Assembly (NCBI RefSeq): GCF_019038435.1
Contig: NZ_JAGPOX010000101.1
Span: forward strand, 1-36,821
DNA from: Nocardia alni
Lineage (GTDB): Bacteria; Actinomycetota; Actinomycetes; Mycobacteriales; Mycobacteriaceae
Length of the DNA stretch: 36,821 nt
Reading direction: 5' to 3'
The first letter of the stretch is position 1; each line of letters opens with the position of its first letter. The position numbers were made by a program, and so were the translations under genes. Shown one piece after another: positions 1 through 7,855 of the stretch. The notes beneath the pieces are model-generated. The model searched no databases and was not told the DNA's origin. It was given only the letters and a program-made list of their open reading frames with translations.

Positions 1-1
1 T

Positions 2-274
2 AGTGTGCCTGGGACCGGTACGCCGGTCGCGGCGCAGAATGCTGCTGCGGCTGCGCGGATGGGGGCTGGGACCGGTACCGCGGGGATGACCGGTATGGGT
101 GGCATGGGGTCGAAGGGGGGTAAGGGTGAGGAGGATGGTCAGCATGAGCGGCCGGAGTGGCTCGTCAATATGGAGAACACCCGGGAGTTGCTCGGTGACG
201 ATCCTCGGACGATACCGGGTGGCGTGATCGGTGGGGATTACCAGGACTACGACCTGCCTCCGTCCTCCGGTTAA
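2..274 (+). CDS. PPE-like type VII secretion substrate, C-terminal end (5' partial)
   Basis: The frame is open from the first bases of the window, so only the C-terminal ~90 residues are present. They consist of an Ala/Gly/Thr/Met-rich low-complexity stretch and then a charged tail with RPEWLVNMENTRELLGDD and RTIPGGVIG. From memory, this kind of tail (xPEWLxxxxxxxELxGxxPRTIPxVIG) closes PPE-domain and related ESX substrates in Nocardia and Rhodococcus. The next gene on the same strand is an EspG-family chaperone, whose known job is to bind PE/PPE heterodimers, and this supports the reading. The PPE domain itself would lie outside the window. It could instead be another Gly-rich ESX-associated protein. 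Confidence 0.6.
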   Translation, partial: SVPGTGTPVAAQNAAAAARMGAGTGTAGMTGMGGMGSKGGKGEEDGQHERPEWLVNMENTRELLGDDPRTIPGGVIGGDYQDYDLPPSSG

Positions 275-371
275 TCTGGCGACGACGGACCAGCTGTGTG
301 GCGGTGACGGTGGGGGCGGTAGCCCCGCAGCCGTCGCGGCCGCGCGATCGCTCTCACGAATGGACTAGTGC

Positions 372-1124
372 ATGGCCGAGTGGGCTTGGGACGGCGATGA
401 TTTCGCCGCGCTGTGGTTCAGCGACGCTCGTGATCGCATTCCGAACCTGCTGCGCTACACCAGCCGATTCCCTTACCAGAGTGAAGTCGACCGCCATAAG
501 GCCCAGGTCGCACAGCGTTACGACCTCGATGAGACAGAACGCATCGAACTGGCCATGCACACCCTGCAGACCTCCGATATGCGGATCGAGATATTCGGCA
601 GTACGACCAAATACAAGGGCAGTGCCGGCGCCGACCGCGCCTATCGAATCATCGGTGGCCGCAACACCTACCACGCGGCGATCCTCTATCAGACCACGGA
701 GGGCGACACCGACGGCCGCATCCGCCTGCGCATGTGCCGCCCCGACGACCTGCCCGCCCAGCTGGTCGCCACGGTCTTCCCCTGTGAGCCGGGCTCTCAA
801 CAGCCGATAACCGTCCACCCCAACGATATTCGCAACCCGCGCCGCTCACAGACCGGCAATACCCCGCCCGAGCGCTATCAGCGCCTGATGTCCACTCTGC
901 ACGGCGCGGGTTCGGCCCAGCTCCGAGTAGGCGCGTTCAACACCAACCCCGAACCCGCGAACATGCTCCAATGGTTCGACGCCGCCGACGGCCGCTACAT
1001 GGAAATCCGCAGCGAGAACATCACCCTGCGTCCCGGTGCCCCCCAAGACCTCTCCAGCCGCTTCGCTGCCTGGATGGACAACACCCTGAAGCGTCTGCGC
1101 GAAGACGAATACGAACGCTGGTAG
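372..1124 (+). CDS. EspG-family ESX secretion-associated chaperone
   Basis: A 250-residue protein resembling the EspG family, cytosolic chaperones that bind the exposed tip of PE/PPE pairs and deliver them to the ESX (type VII) secretion machine. The N-terminus has the family pattern of aromatic and acidic residues (WAWDGDDFAALWF), followed by mixed alpha/beta sequence and a C-terminal helical end. Length fits, since EspG proteins are usually 250-300 residues. The ATG at 372 is taken because the similarity begins immediately. The gene lies 97 bp downstream of a PPE-like tail on the same strand, so substrate and chaperone are probably co-transcribed. No EccB/C/D/E components are visible here, so which ESX system it serves is unknown. 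Confidence 0.72.
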   Translation: MAEWAWDGDDFAALWFSDARDRIPNLLRYTSRFPYQSEVDRHKAQVAQRYDLDETERIELAMHTLQTSDMRIEIFGSTTKYKGSAGADRAYRIIGGRNTYHAAILYQTTEGDTDGRIRLRMCRPDDLPAQLVATVFPCEPGSQQPITVHPNDIRNPRRSQTGNTPPERYQRLMSTLHGAGSAQLRVGAFNTNPEPANMLQWFDAADGRYMEIRSENITLRPGAPQDLSSRFAAWMDNTLKRLREDEYERW

Positions 1125-1134
1125 TCGACCTCCG

Positions 1135-1518
1135 CTACGCGGCCCCGGGTATCACCGCGTCGTCGGGAAAACGATGGACGACTTCGATCTTCCCGACGAT
1201 ATGCGCATTGAACTCATCCAGATCCCCGGCGGGAATCCAGTATTCGAGGATCTCCCGGCCACCGACCTGATGAATCTCGTAGCGCGCGAGGAATTCCGAG
1301 TCGACCGCGAACCTGGTCACGTATCCGGTGCCCGTATCCGGCACATTCCAATCCCGCGCGATCATGATCGCGTACTCCTCGGTCAGCACCGGGTAGAAGA
1401 TCGGCTGTGACGGCAGGCGCGGCGGCCATGCGTGCCAGCCGGATTCGGCTACCAGCTCCAGCTCGGTCGGCCCGGTCGGCCGCCACAACGTCGTCACACC
1501 CTGCATTCGGTCAACCAT
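1135..1518 (-). CDS. Small conserved protein of the 'ADP-ribosylation/crystallin J1' annotated type
   Basis: A 127-residue soluble protein containing LWRPTGPTELELVAESGW, QPIFYPVLTEEYA and EYWIPAGDLDEFNAHIVG. This pattern is widespread in bacteria and is usually labelled 'ADP-ribosylation/crystallin J1', a name with little functional support. The ARG-type ADP-ribosylglycohydrolase fold is much larger, so the name should not be read as a function. There is no signal peptide and no membrane segment. The protein probably starts at the ATG at 1518 or the ATG four codons later (MQGVTTLW). It converges with espG, leaving 10 bp between the two stops. Function is unknown. Confidence 0.6.
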   Translation of the reverse strand: MVDRMQGVTTLWRPTGPTELELVAESGWHAWPPRLPSQPIFYPVLTEEYAIMIARDWNVPDTGTGYVTRFAVDSEFLARYEIHQVGGREILEYWIPAGDLDEFNAHIVGKIEVVHRFPDDAVIPGAA

Positions 1519-1780
1519 AAGGGAGACGACGACATTCGTCTGCCGGTTGTTTCCGGGGCTTGTGCTGGGCCGAATACCTTGTGGCCCAGACGATCACGGC
1601 ATGCCGCCGAACAGGGGATACGGTCCGAGCGGCTGAAGATCGCCTGAAGATGGGTATCCCGCCAATCTCGCTGTCTGCGCTGTTCAGGACATATTTTCGG
1701 ACGAAGGCGCGGCCCGCGCGCACATCGTGAACTCGCTACGCTCGGCACATCGTTTCCACACGACGTACGAGAGGTGCATA

Positions 1781-2029
1781 ATGCGAATTTCCAAGCTGCG
1801 GTTGGCGATTGTCGGAGTCGTTGGGGCGGCGCTCTTCACGGGGGCCGGCGCCGGTGTGGCCTATGCCTTCCAGCCGCATATGCTCACTGCCCGCGGCGAC
1901 CTGCAGTCGGCCCAGGGTGAACTCCAGCAGGCGGTCCCGGACAAGGCCGGGCACCGTGTCGCCGCCGCCAACCTGGTCCAGCAGGCCATCAACCAGGTGA
2001 ACCTTGGAATCCAGGCCGGCGCACAGTAA
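1781..2029 (+). CDS. Small exported helical protein
   Basis: An 82-residue protein. The ATG at 1781 is preferred over an earlier in-frame ATG at 1727 because it has a Shine-Dalgarno-like GAGAGG at 1769-1774 and is followed at once by a signal peptide: basic MRISKLR, a hydrophobic core, then AGVAYA as a likely cleavage site near residue 29. The mature part of about 53 residues is predicted as amphipathic helices (ARGDLQSAQGELQQAVPDKA, then GHRVAAANLVQQAINQVNLG). The DK-GHR-A...AI..V..GI pattern recalls small exported proteins of unknown role seen in many bacteria. It stands alone and is followed by a strong hairpin at 2084-2119. No function can be assigned. Confidence 0.6.
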   Translation: MRISKLRLAIVGVVGAALFTGAGAGVAYAFQPHMLTARGDLQSAQGELQQAVPDKAGHRVAAANLVQQAINQVNLGIQAGAQ

Positions 2030-2083
2030 TTCGCCACCGAGCTCACGGTCGTGGTGGACGGGCCGTGCGCACGCCGGAATGAT

Positions 2084-2119
2084 GTTCGAACCGTCTTCGC
2101 TCGGGAAGACGGTTCGAAC
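2084..2119. terminator. Perfect 15-bp hairpin between convergent genes
   Basis: Left arm GTTCGAACCGTCTTC (2084-2098) and right arm GAAGACGGTTCGAAC (2105-2119) pair perfectly around a 6-base loop. It lies between the small exported protein gene (plus strand, stop 2029) and the MFS gene (minus strand, stop 2138), so it can end transcription from both sides. There is no strong T-tract on either side, which is common in actinobacterial terminators. Confidence 0.7.
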
Positions 2120-2137
2120 GGTTTCCGCAGGAGATTC

Positions 2138-3577
2138 TCATGCTCGAGCGGGAGCGCTCGCGGAGCGGTGGGCGAGCACCAGACCGGTGGTCAAGGCCGC
2201 CGCGATGGCGACCAGAACCCCGATATAGGCGGTGAGCCCGGCCCATCCGCCGTGGCCGTAGGCGAATCCTGCCGCCCAGCCGACGACCGCACTGCCCAGG
2301 TAGTAGGCGAACATGTACAGCGACGACGCACCGCTGCGATTGCCGGTGGCCGCCGCACCGACCCAGGAGCTCGCCGTCGAGTGCACGCCGAAGAACCCCG
2401 CGGTGAAAAGCAATATGCCCAGCAACACGGTCGGGAGACAGTCGGGCAGTGCGATCAGGATTCCCGCGGCCACGGTGATCACCGAGGCGATCAGCACGCG
2501 AGGCCGGCCGATCCGGTCGGCGAGGCGTCCGGCCGCGGTCGAACTGACCGTCCCGGCCAGGTACAGCAGGAAGACCAAACCCGCTGCGGCCGAAGAGAAT
2601 CCGAACGGATGCGCGACGAGCCGGTAGCCCAGGTAGTTGTACACCGATACGAAGCTGCCCATCATCACGAACGCCAGCCCGAACATCGCCAGCAGTCTCG
2701 GGTTGCGCAGATGCCCGGCGAAATCCGCTGCCATGACGCGTAATTCGAGTGGCTGCGGGGTGAAGCCGCGAGACTGCGGCAGAATCTTCGCGAACCAGAC
2801 CGCACACAGGGCCGTCGCCACCGCCACCACGGTCGCGGCCCATCGCCATGTCGTGGCGTCCAGCATGAACGCCGGAATCAGCCGTCCCGCAAGGCCGCCC
2901 AGCGTCGTACCCGAGACGTACACCCCCATCGCCGCGCCCAGTCCGGCCCCGCGGATCTCCTCGGCCAGATAGGTCATCGCCACCGCGGGAATGCCGGCCA
3001 GCGCGATGCCCTCGATCGCTCGCCCGGCCAGCAGCACCGCCATCGACGGGCTGAACGGCAGCAGCAGCCCGATCACGACGGTCGCCGTCGCGGAGGTGAT
3101 CATCACCCGGGTGCGTCCGAACCGGTTCGCCAGCACGCCCGCCGGGATGATCGCCAGTGCCAAGAGCCCGGTCGTCACCGACACCGCCAGCGCCGCGTGC
3201 GCCGGCGTGGCTCCGAACGCCCTCGACAGGCTCGGCAGCAACGCCTGCATGCTGTACATCGAGGCGAACGTGGTCAGTCCCGCCGCGAACAGCGCGAGCA
3301 CGATCCGCCGGTCGCGACGCGCCGCCTCGCTCGCGACGCGGGGTCCGGAACCACGCGACGCGGCCGCACTCGAGCCGGAACCACGCGACGTATCCGAGTC
3401 GCGGCTCGTCGTGGACGGTCCGCGCAGCGTGGCGGTGCGCTCACCGCCCTGCCGCGACCATGACCCGTGCCTGTCGAGACCGCGAATCGTGTCGACACCG
3501 TAAGTGCGCGGTCCGCACTCCGGCCCGGCTGCCGACGCTGATCCACCGGCTTCTGCTGGTCCGTCCTCGTAGGTCAT
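2138..3577 (-). CDS. MFS transporter, YnfM-like, with a long N-terminal tail
   Basis: A 479-residue major facilitator superfamily protein of the inner membrane. The membrane part starts near residue 91 and shows twelve hydrophobic segments, with the MFS loop signature between helices 2 and 3 (GVLANRFGRTRVM) and its second-half counterpart (GRLADRIGRPRVL). The ATG at 3577 (MTYEDG) is the only plausible start, because no start codon lies between it and the first helix. That leaves a Ser/Gly/Arg-rich tail of about 90 residues that MFS proteins do not usually carry. The gene is divergent from a LysR regulator across a 100-bp gap, the usual arrangement for YnfM/YybF-like exporters. The substrate cannot be read from sequence; drug or metabolite efflux is likely. 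Confidence 0.8.
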   Translation of the reverse strand: MTYEDGPAEAGGSASAAGPECGPRTYGVDTIRGLDRHGSWSRQGGERTATLRGPSTTSRDSDTSRGSGSSAAASRGSGPRVASEAARRDRRIVLALFAAGLTTFASMYSMQALLPSLSRAFGATPAHAALAVSVTTGLLALAIIPAGVLANRFGRTRVMITSATATVVIGLLLPFSPSMAVLLAGRAIEGIALAGIPAVAMTYLAEEIRGAGLGAAMGVYVSGTTLGGLAGRLIPAFMLDATTWRWAATVVAVATALCAVWFAKILPQSRGFTPQPLELRVMAADFAGHLRNPRLLAMFGLAFVMMGSFVSVYNYLGYRLVAHPFGFSSAAAGLVFLLYLAGTVSSTAAGRLADRIGRPRVLIASVITVAAGILIALPDCLPTVLLGILLFTAGFFGVHSTASSWVGAAATGNRSGASSLYMFAYYLGSAVVGWAAGFAYGHGGWAGLTAYIGVLVAIAAALTTGLVLAHRSASAPARA

Positions 3578-3627
3578 ATGTCCAGCATGGAAAGCTGCCG
3601 TTTGAAAAGGAAATGCATTAAAGTGGG

Positions 3628-3640
3628 TTACTTGATGTAA
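3628..3640. promoter_or_regulatory. Candidate LysR box (T-N11-A)
   Basis: TTACTTGATGTAA is a 13-base imperfect palindrome (arms TTAC/GTAA, spacer 5) that fits the T-N11-A core of LysR-type operators. It lies in the 100-bp gap between the divergent MFS and LysR genes, 38 bp upstream of the LysR start. A second AT-rich palindrome, AATGCATT, lies next to it at 3612-3619. The position suits divergent autoregulation. No binding evidence is available. Confidence 0.45.
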
Positions 3641-3677
3641 AAGAGGCATTAGCACAGGTCCGCGAAGGAATTCCCGC

Positions 3678-4640
3678 ATGCAACGTGATGATTTGCACTG
3701 GTTCCTCACCCTCGCCGAACTCGAGCACGTCGGCGAGGCCGCCGATCGCCTGAACCTGTCGCAGCCCACGCTCTCGCGCATGCTCGCCCGGCTCGAGCAG
3801 CGCCTCGGCGTACAGCTGTTCGACCGGCACGGAAAACGATTGACGCTCAACGACTTCGGTCACGTCTACTACGAGCACGCCCACCGCGCGCAGGCCGAAC
3901 TCGACGCGGCCGGGCGTGAACTGGCCGATCTGGCCAGCCCGGCTCTGGGCGCGGTGCGGCTGGCCTTCCTGCACTCGTTCGGGGCGCGGCTGGTCCCGGA
4001 GCTGATCGCGGGCTTTCGTCGCGGCTCGACCCGGATCACGTTCACCCTCGCACAGGGTTCCGCCAACATGGTCACCACCAGGGTCCGCGGCGGCCAGTCC
4101 GACCTGGGCATCGTCTCGCCGCGCCCCGCGGCGCCCGGCCTCGGCTGGCGCGAACTGCTACGGCAGCCCCTGGCGCTCGGCGTGCCCGCCGACCACCGGC
4201 TGGCGGGGCGGCGGCAGGTGCGTCTGGCCGAGATCGGCGACACGGACTTCATCGCCATGCATCGCGGTCACGGCACCCGAACCATCCTTGACAATCTCTG
4301 TGCCGCAGCGGATTTCCGACCTCGTATCGCCATGGAATCCAGCGACCTGGTGACCGTTTCCGGGTTGGTCGCGGCAGGGCTGGGCGCGGCGCTGCTGCCG
4401 CTCGCGGACGCCACGACGCGGGGGCCGCTGCGCGCGGCGGCGCAGCCGGGACCTACGCAGGGGCCGCGGTCCGGCCCGGTGCTGATACCACTGAGCGATC
4501 CGGGCGCCTCCCGCGCGGTCGGCCTGATCTGGTCGGCCGACGCCGTCGCCTCCGACGCGGTCCGGATCTTCCGCGATTTCGCCAGCGAATGGGGCAATCG
4601 CGGGTCGCTATCGAGTCCGGCACCCAGCACAGCCCCGTGA
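3678..4640 (+). CDS. LysR-family transcriptional regulator
   Basis: A 320-residue LTTR. Residues 1-60 form the winged helix-turn-helix, with FLTLAELEHVGEAADRLNLS and QPTLSRMLARLEQRLGVQLF being the classic LysR pattern, followed by a linker helix and a periplasmic-binding-protein-like effector domain from about residue 90 to 300. The ATG at 3678 is preceded by GAAGGA at 3664-3669. It is divergent from the MFS transporter, so it probably controls that gene and its own promoter in response to a small molecule, perhaps a transporter substrate. The C-terminus ends in a Ser/Pro-rich tail. Family assignment is firm; the ligand is unknown. Confidence 0.88.
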   Translation: MQRDDLHWFLTLAELEHVGEAADRLNLSQPTLSRMLARLEQRLGVQLFDRHGKRLTLNDFGHVYYEHAHRAQAELDAAGRELADLASPALGAVRLAFLHSFGARLVPELIAGFRRGSTRITFTLAQGSANMVTTRVRGGQSDLGIVSPRPAAPGLGWRELLRQPLALGVPADHRLAGRRQVRLAEIGDTDFIAMHRGHGTRTILDNLCAAADFRPRIAMESSDLVTVSGLVAAGLGAALLPLADATTRGPLRAAAQPGPTQGPRSGPVLIPLSDPGASRAVGLIWSADAVASDAVRIFRDFASEWGNRGSLSSPAPSTAP

Positions 4641-4744
4641 CCTGCCGGTTGCCCTCTATTCACTGGGAGATGTCGGTGCTCGGTTGTAAACTTTCATCAC
4701 AGCCAGCAGATTTCTCGAGACCGGAAAGCAGGCCATAGGACCTT

Positions 4745-5854
4745 TTGAGAACACCAGGTGAAAACGGCGACCCGACAACCCCTCAGCCCGGCATCGGCGC
4801 CGGCGAGAACGGTACGGGGCCCGCGGCGCGGATCGCGCGCTCGAGTATCGAACTTGCCCCAGAGTCCGTTTTCGGTTTCCTCGGTTCGGCCGACGAGAAT
4901 CTGCGTGAACTCGAACGCCTCCTCGACGCCGACATCCATGTCCGCGGCAACGCCGTCACGCTCACCGGTCGCGCCGCCGATGTAGCGCTGGCCGAGCGCG
5001 TGGTCGAGCAGTTGGTGGCGCTCACCGGCCGCAACCGGGTCGTCACGCCCGAGGCCGTGCGGCACACCTACGCCATGCTCACCGAGGGTTCCTCGGATTC
5101 CCCGGCCGAGGTGCTGAGCCTGGACATCCTGTCCCGCCGCGGCAAGACCATCCGCCCCAAGACGCTGAACCAGAAGCGCTACGTCGACGCCATCGATGAC
5201 CACACCATCGTCTTCGGCATCGGTCCCGCAGGCACCGGCAAGACCTATCTGGCGGTCGCCAAGGCCGTGCAGGCGCTGCAGACCAAGCAGGTCACCCGCA
5301 TCATCCTGACCCGCCCCGCGGTCGAGGCCGGCGAGCGGCTGGGCTTCCTGCCTGGCACGCTGAACGAGAAGATCGACCCGTACCTGCGCCCGCTGTACGA
5401 CGCGCTGCACGACATGATGGATCCCGAGGCGATCCCGAAGCTGATGCAGTCCGGTGTCATCGAGGTCGCCCCACTGGCTTATATGCGCGGCCGCTCGCTG
5501 AACGACTCCTTCATCATCCTGGACGAGGCGCAGAACACCACGCCCGAGCAGATGAAGATGTTCCTGACGCGCCTGGGCTTCGGCTCCAAGATCGTCGTCA
5601 CCGGCGACGTCACCCAGGTCGACCTGCCCGGCGGCACCAGATCCGGCCTGCGCGTGGTCAGCGACATCCTCGGCGATGTCGACGACATCCACTTCGCCCA
5701 GCTCACCTCGAGCGATGTGGTGCGCCACCGTTTGGTCGCCGAGATCGTCGACGCCTACGAGCGCTACGAGGCGGATCGTCCTGCGGCGGTCGCGCCCGCG
5801 CACTACCCGGGCAACCGTGCCCAGCGCCGTGCGGCGGAGCGCTCACGTCGCTGA
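4745..5854 (+). CDS. phoH: PhoH-like ATPase
   Basis: A 369-residue cytosolic P-loop ATPase of the PhoH/PhoL family, related to superfamily 1 helicases and linked to RNA metabolism and ribosome quality control. Walker A GPAGTGKT is at residues 160-167 and Walker B FIILDEAQ at 256-263; the N-terminal ~110 residues form the KH-like region typical of PhoH1. The start is TTG at 4745: an in-frame TAG at 4736-4738 excludes anything earlier, AGGA at 4737-4740 can act as a short-spaced ribosome site, and the resulting length matches my memory of M. tuberculosis PhoH1. It heads the phoH-ybeY-CBS-era cluster, although here a minus-strand protease gene separates it from ybeY. Confidence 0.92.
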   Translation: MRTPGENGDPTTPQPGIGAGENGTGPAARIARSSIELAPESVFGFLGSADENLRELERLLDADIHVRGNAVTLTGRAADVALAERVVEQLVALTGRNRVVTPEAVRHTYAMLTEGSSDSPAEVLSLDILSRRGKTIRPKTLNQKRYVDAIDDHTIVFGIGPAGTGKTYLAVAKAVQALQTKQVTRIILTRPAVEAGERLGFLPGTLNEKIDPYLRPLYDALHDMMDPEAIPKLMQSGVIEVAPLAYMRGRSLNDSFIILDEAQNTTPEQMKMFLTRLGFGSKIVVTGDVTQVDLPGGTRSGLRVVSDILGDVDDIHFAQLTSSDVVRHRLVAEIVDAYERYEADRPAAVAPAHYPGNRAQRRAAERSRR

Positions 5855-5912
5855 GTTCGATTGTGCACCAGGCTGATTCGCTGGAAGGCTGACCGCCGAT
5901 CGGCGCGGTGTC

Positions 5913-7148
5913 TCACTTGGTTCGGATCCACAGCCCCGGGTTCTGGGCCAGGACGTCGCCGATGGACTGGGCGATCATCGAGACCTGAGGGATGTACGGC
6001 AGGACGGCGTCGATGGGCGGGCTCAGGCGTTCCAGGGTCCGCGGGCCGATGAGTTGCAGGATTCGGCCCACGTTTGGGGCGCCCGGCGGGGCGGGCGGCA
6101 GGAGTCCGGGCGGGTCGGTGGGGAAATCCTTTGTGTCGGTGTTGATCGAGCCCTCGCTGACGATGCCCATCGCCAGCGTGCCGGAGATAAGCGCCCCGCC
6201 GCTATCACCGGGCAGGGCCAGGGCCGTGTGCTTGAAACGGATCGGGGGACGGTTCGGATCCGGCTGATCCACGGAGGTGATGACGCCGCAGGTGAATCCC
6301 GTCGTGGCGCCCGACTTGCACACCGGCTCACCGGCGACCGGGATGCCGACACCGGTGACGGCGATCGGCGGTCCGTCGATATGTCCTCGAACAAGGTTGT
6401 TGCGGAAGGCATCTCGCATCGGATTGGCGATCCGCACGATCGAGTAGTCGCGCACTCCGTCGATCACCGACTTCTCGAACACGCCGTTCTGCGCGCCGAT
6501 CTTACGGCCGGGCAGCGACTGGGCGGTGTGCTGGTCCACGCTCACCGGATGCCCGTCGAGCACAGCGACATTGCAGTGCCCCGCCGTGATCGCCGCCGGA
6601 TGCCCTTGCGGATCAACCGCATTGAACGCCCACGAGCAGGCTGCGCCCTGAGTGCTCGGTGGTGGCAGGAGACTGATGTACGGGTCGCCACCGGCGACCG
6701 AGGTGGTGTCCGCGTCGGCGGACGGTGTCGCGGGCGCCGGATCGCTCACCGGAACGACATGCGGTGCGGGGAGACCCCAGTGCTCCGCCGCCTGCGGGAC
6801 AGGGTGCTCGGCGACAACGAATCCCGCCCGCCGCGCCGCCGCCTGGACGCCCCCGGCACCGGGGGCGAGCGCGACGACGGCCCGACCCGTGCGATCCAGG
6901 CGGATATCGGTCACCGACCCGGGGGCCTGCCGCCGTTGGGCGCCCGCGAAGTCGGCAAGCCGCTGCGCGTCATCGACCCGCCGCTCGTATTCCTGCGGCG
7001 ATATGTGCAGGTCACGGCCGATCGCCGCGACCAGGTCCGCGGGGAGTCCGGGCTCGGGCGGGGCCGCCGACGCGACGATAGGAGTGGACAACAAAAGGGC
7101 CGACACCGCCACCATCGCGGTGCGGCACACCGGGCGCATGGTCTTCAT
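5913..7148 (-). CDS. Secreted S1-family (streptogrisin/alpha-lytic-like) serine protease
   Basis: A 411-residue precursor. Residues 1-29 form a Sec signal peptide ending in ASA, followed by a pro-region of roughly 130 residues (QEYERRVDDAQRLADFAGAQ resembles streptogrisin propeptides) and a chymotrypsin-fold domain from about residue 155. The triad is visible: His191 in ITAGHC, Asp234 in RDYSIVRI, and Ser316 in LPGDSGG. Cys171/Cys192 and Cys277/Cys287 are placed like the streptogrisin disulfides. About 80 residues follow the usual end of the domain; this tail has no recognised motif. The enzyme should be exported and mature by removing its pro-region. It sits between phoH and ybeY on the opposite strand and looks like an insertion into that cluster. 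No convincing Shine-Dalgarno site is seen, and Met4 is an alternative start. Confidence 0.85.
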   Translation of the reverse strand: MKTMRPVCRTAMVAVSALLLSTPIVASAAPPEPGLPADLVAAIGRDLHISPQEYERRVDDAQRLADFAGAQRRQAPGSVTDIRLDRTGRAVVALAPGAGGVQAAARRAGFVVAEHPVPQAAEHWGLPAPHVVPVSDPAPATPSADADTTSVAGGDPYISLLPPPSTQGAACSWAFNAVDPQGHPAAITAGHCNVAVLDGHPVSVDQHTAQSLPGRKIGAQNGVFEKSVIDGVRDYSIVRIANPMRDAFRNNLVRGHIDGPPIAVTGVGIPVAGEPVCKSGATTGFTCGVITSVDQPDPNRPPIRFKHTALALPGDSGGALISGTLAMGIVSEGSINTDTKDFPTDPPGLLPPAPPGAPNVGRILQLIGPRTLERLSPPIDAVLPYIPQVSMIAQSIGDVLAQNPGLWIRTK

Positions 7149-7300
7149 CGCGGCGAATGTAGCAGCGTTGCGGGCTTCCGGTGTGCCATGGCGTGGTTGA
7201 GCTGCGGCAGTACGGCGCGTCGCGGACGGCGGGTGACGACAAGTCGGCGGAGCTCGCGTAGCTGGCGGAGTGGGCGAACACCGTGGCTTAAGCTGAGCGC

Positions 7301-7855
7301 GTGAGTATCGAGATCGCCAACGAGTCGGGTATGGACGTGCCCGAGGAAGATCTGGTCAGCGTCGCGCGGTTCGCGATCGGCCGGATGGACGTGCACCCCG
7401 CGGCCGAGCTGTCGATGGTGCTCGTCGATCTCGACACCATGGCCGACCTGCACATGCGGTGGATGGATCTGCCGGGGCCGACGGACGTGATGTCGTTCCC
7501 GATGGACGAGCTCGAGCCGGGCGGGCGTCCGGACAGCGGTGAGCCCGGTCCGTCGATGCTCGGCGATATCGTGCTGTGCCCGGAGTTCGCCGCCGCCCAG
7601 GCCACCAAGGCCGGGCATTCACTCGATCAAGAGCTGGCCCTGCTGACCGTGCACGGCGTACTGCACCTGCTCGGCTACGACCACGCCGAGCCGGAGGAGG
7701 AGAAGGAGATGTTCGGCCTGCAGAACACCCTGCTCGCCGAATGGTACGAGAGCCTGCGCGAGGCCAAGCGCCGCGCCGAACAGGCCGACCGCGATCTGCG
7801 ACTGCTGGGCAAGGCCGGCTTCACCGACTCGGGTGATCCACTGGATCCGGCGTGA
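7301..7855 (+). CDS. ybeY: Endoribonuclease YbeY (16S rRNA maturation)
   Basis: A 184-residue YbeY, the conserved metal-dependent endoribonuclease acting in 16S rRNA 3'-end processing and 70S ribosome quality control. The zinc site HGVLHLLGYDH at residues 118-128 supplies three histidines (118, 122, 128), and TDVMSFPMDE is the upstream family motif. The start is GTG at 7301. The C-terminal ~35 residues (charged, Ala/Arg/Glu-rich) extend past the usual core of about 150 residues. The gene overlaps the next one by four bases (GTGA), so the two are translationally coupled. Confidence 0.95.
   Translation: MSIEIANESGMDVPEEDLVSVARFAIGRMDVHPAAELSMVLVDLDTMADLHMRWMDLPGPTDVMSFPMDELEPGGRPDSGEPGPSMLGDIVLCPEFAAAQATKAGHSLDQELALLTVHGVLHLLGYDHAEPEEEKEMFGLQNTLLAEWYESLREAKRRAEQADRDLRLLGKAGFTDSGDPLDPA

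Noticed and set aside
5894..5905. Palindrome CGCCGATCGGCG between phoH and the protease gene
   Set aside because: A 12-base GC palindrome without loop or T-tract in 70%-GC DNA is expected by chance; not called as terminator.
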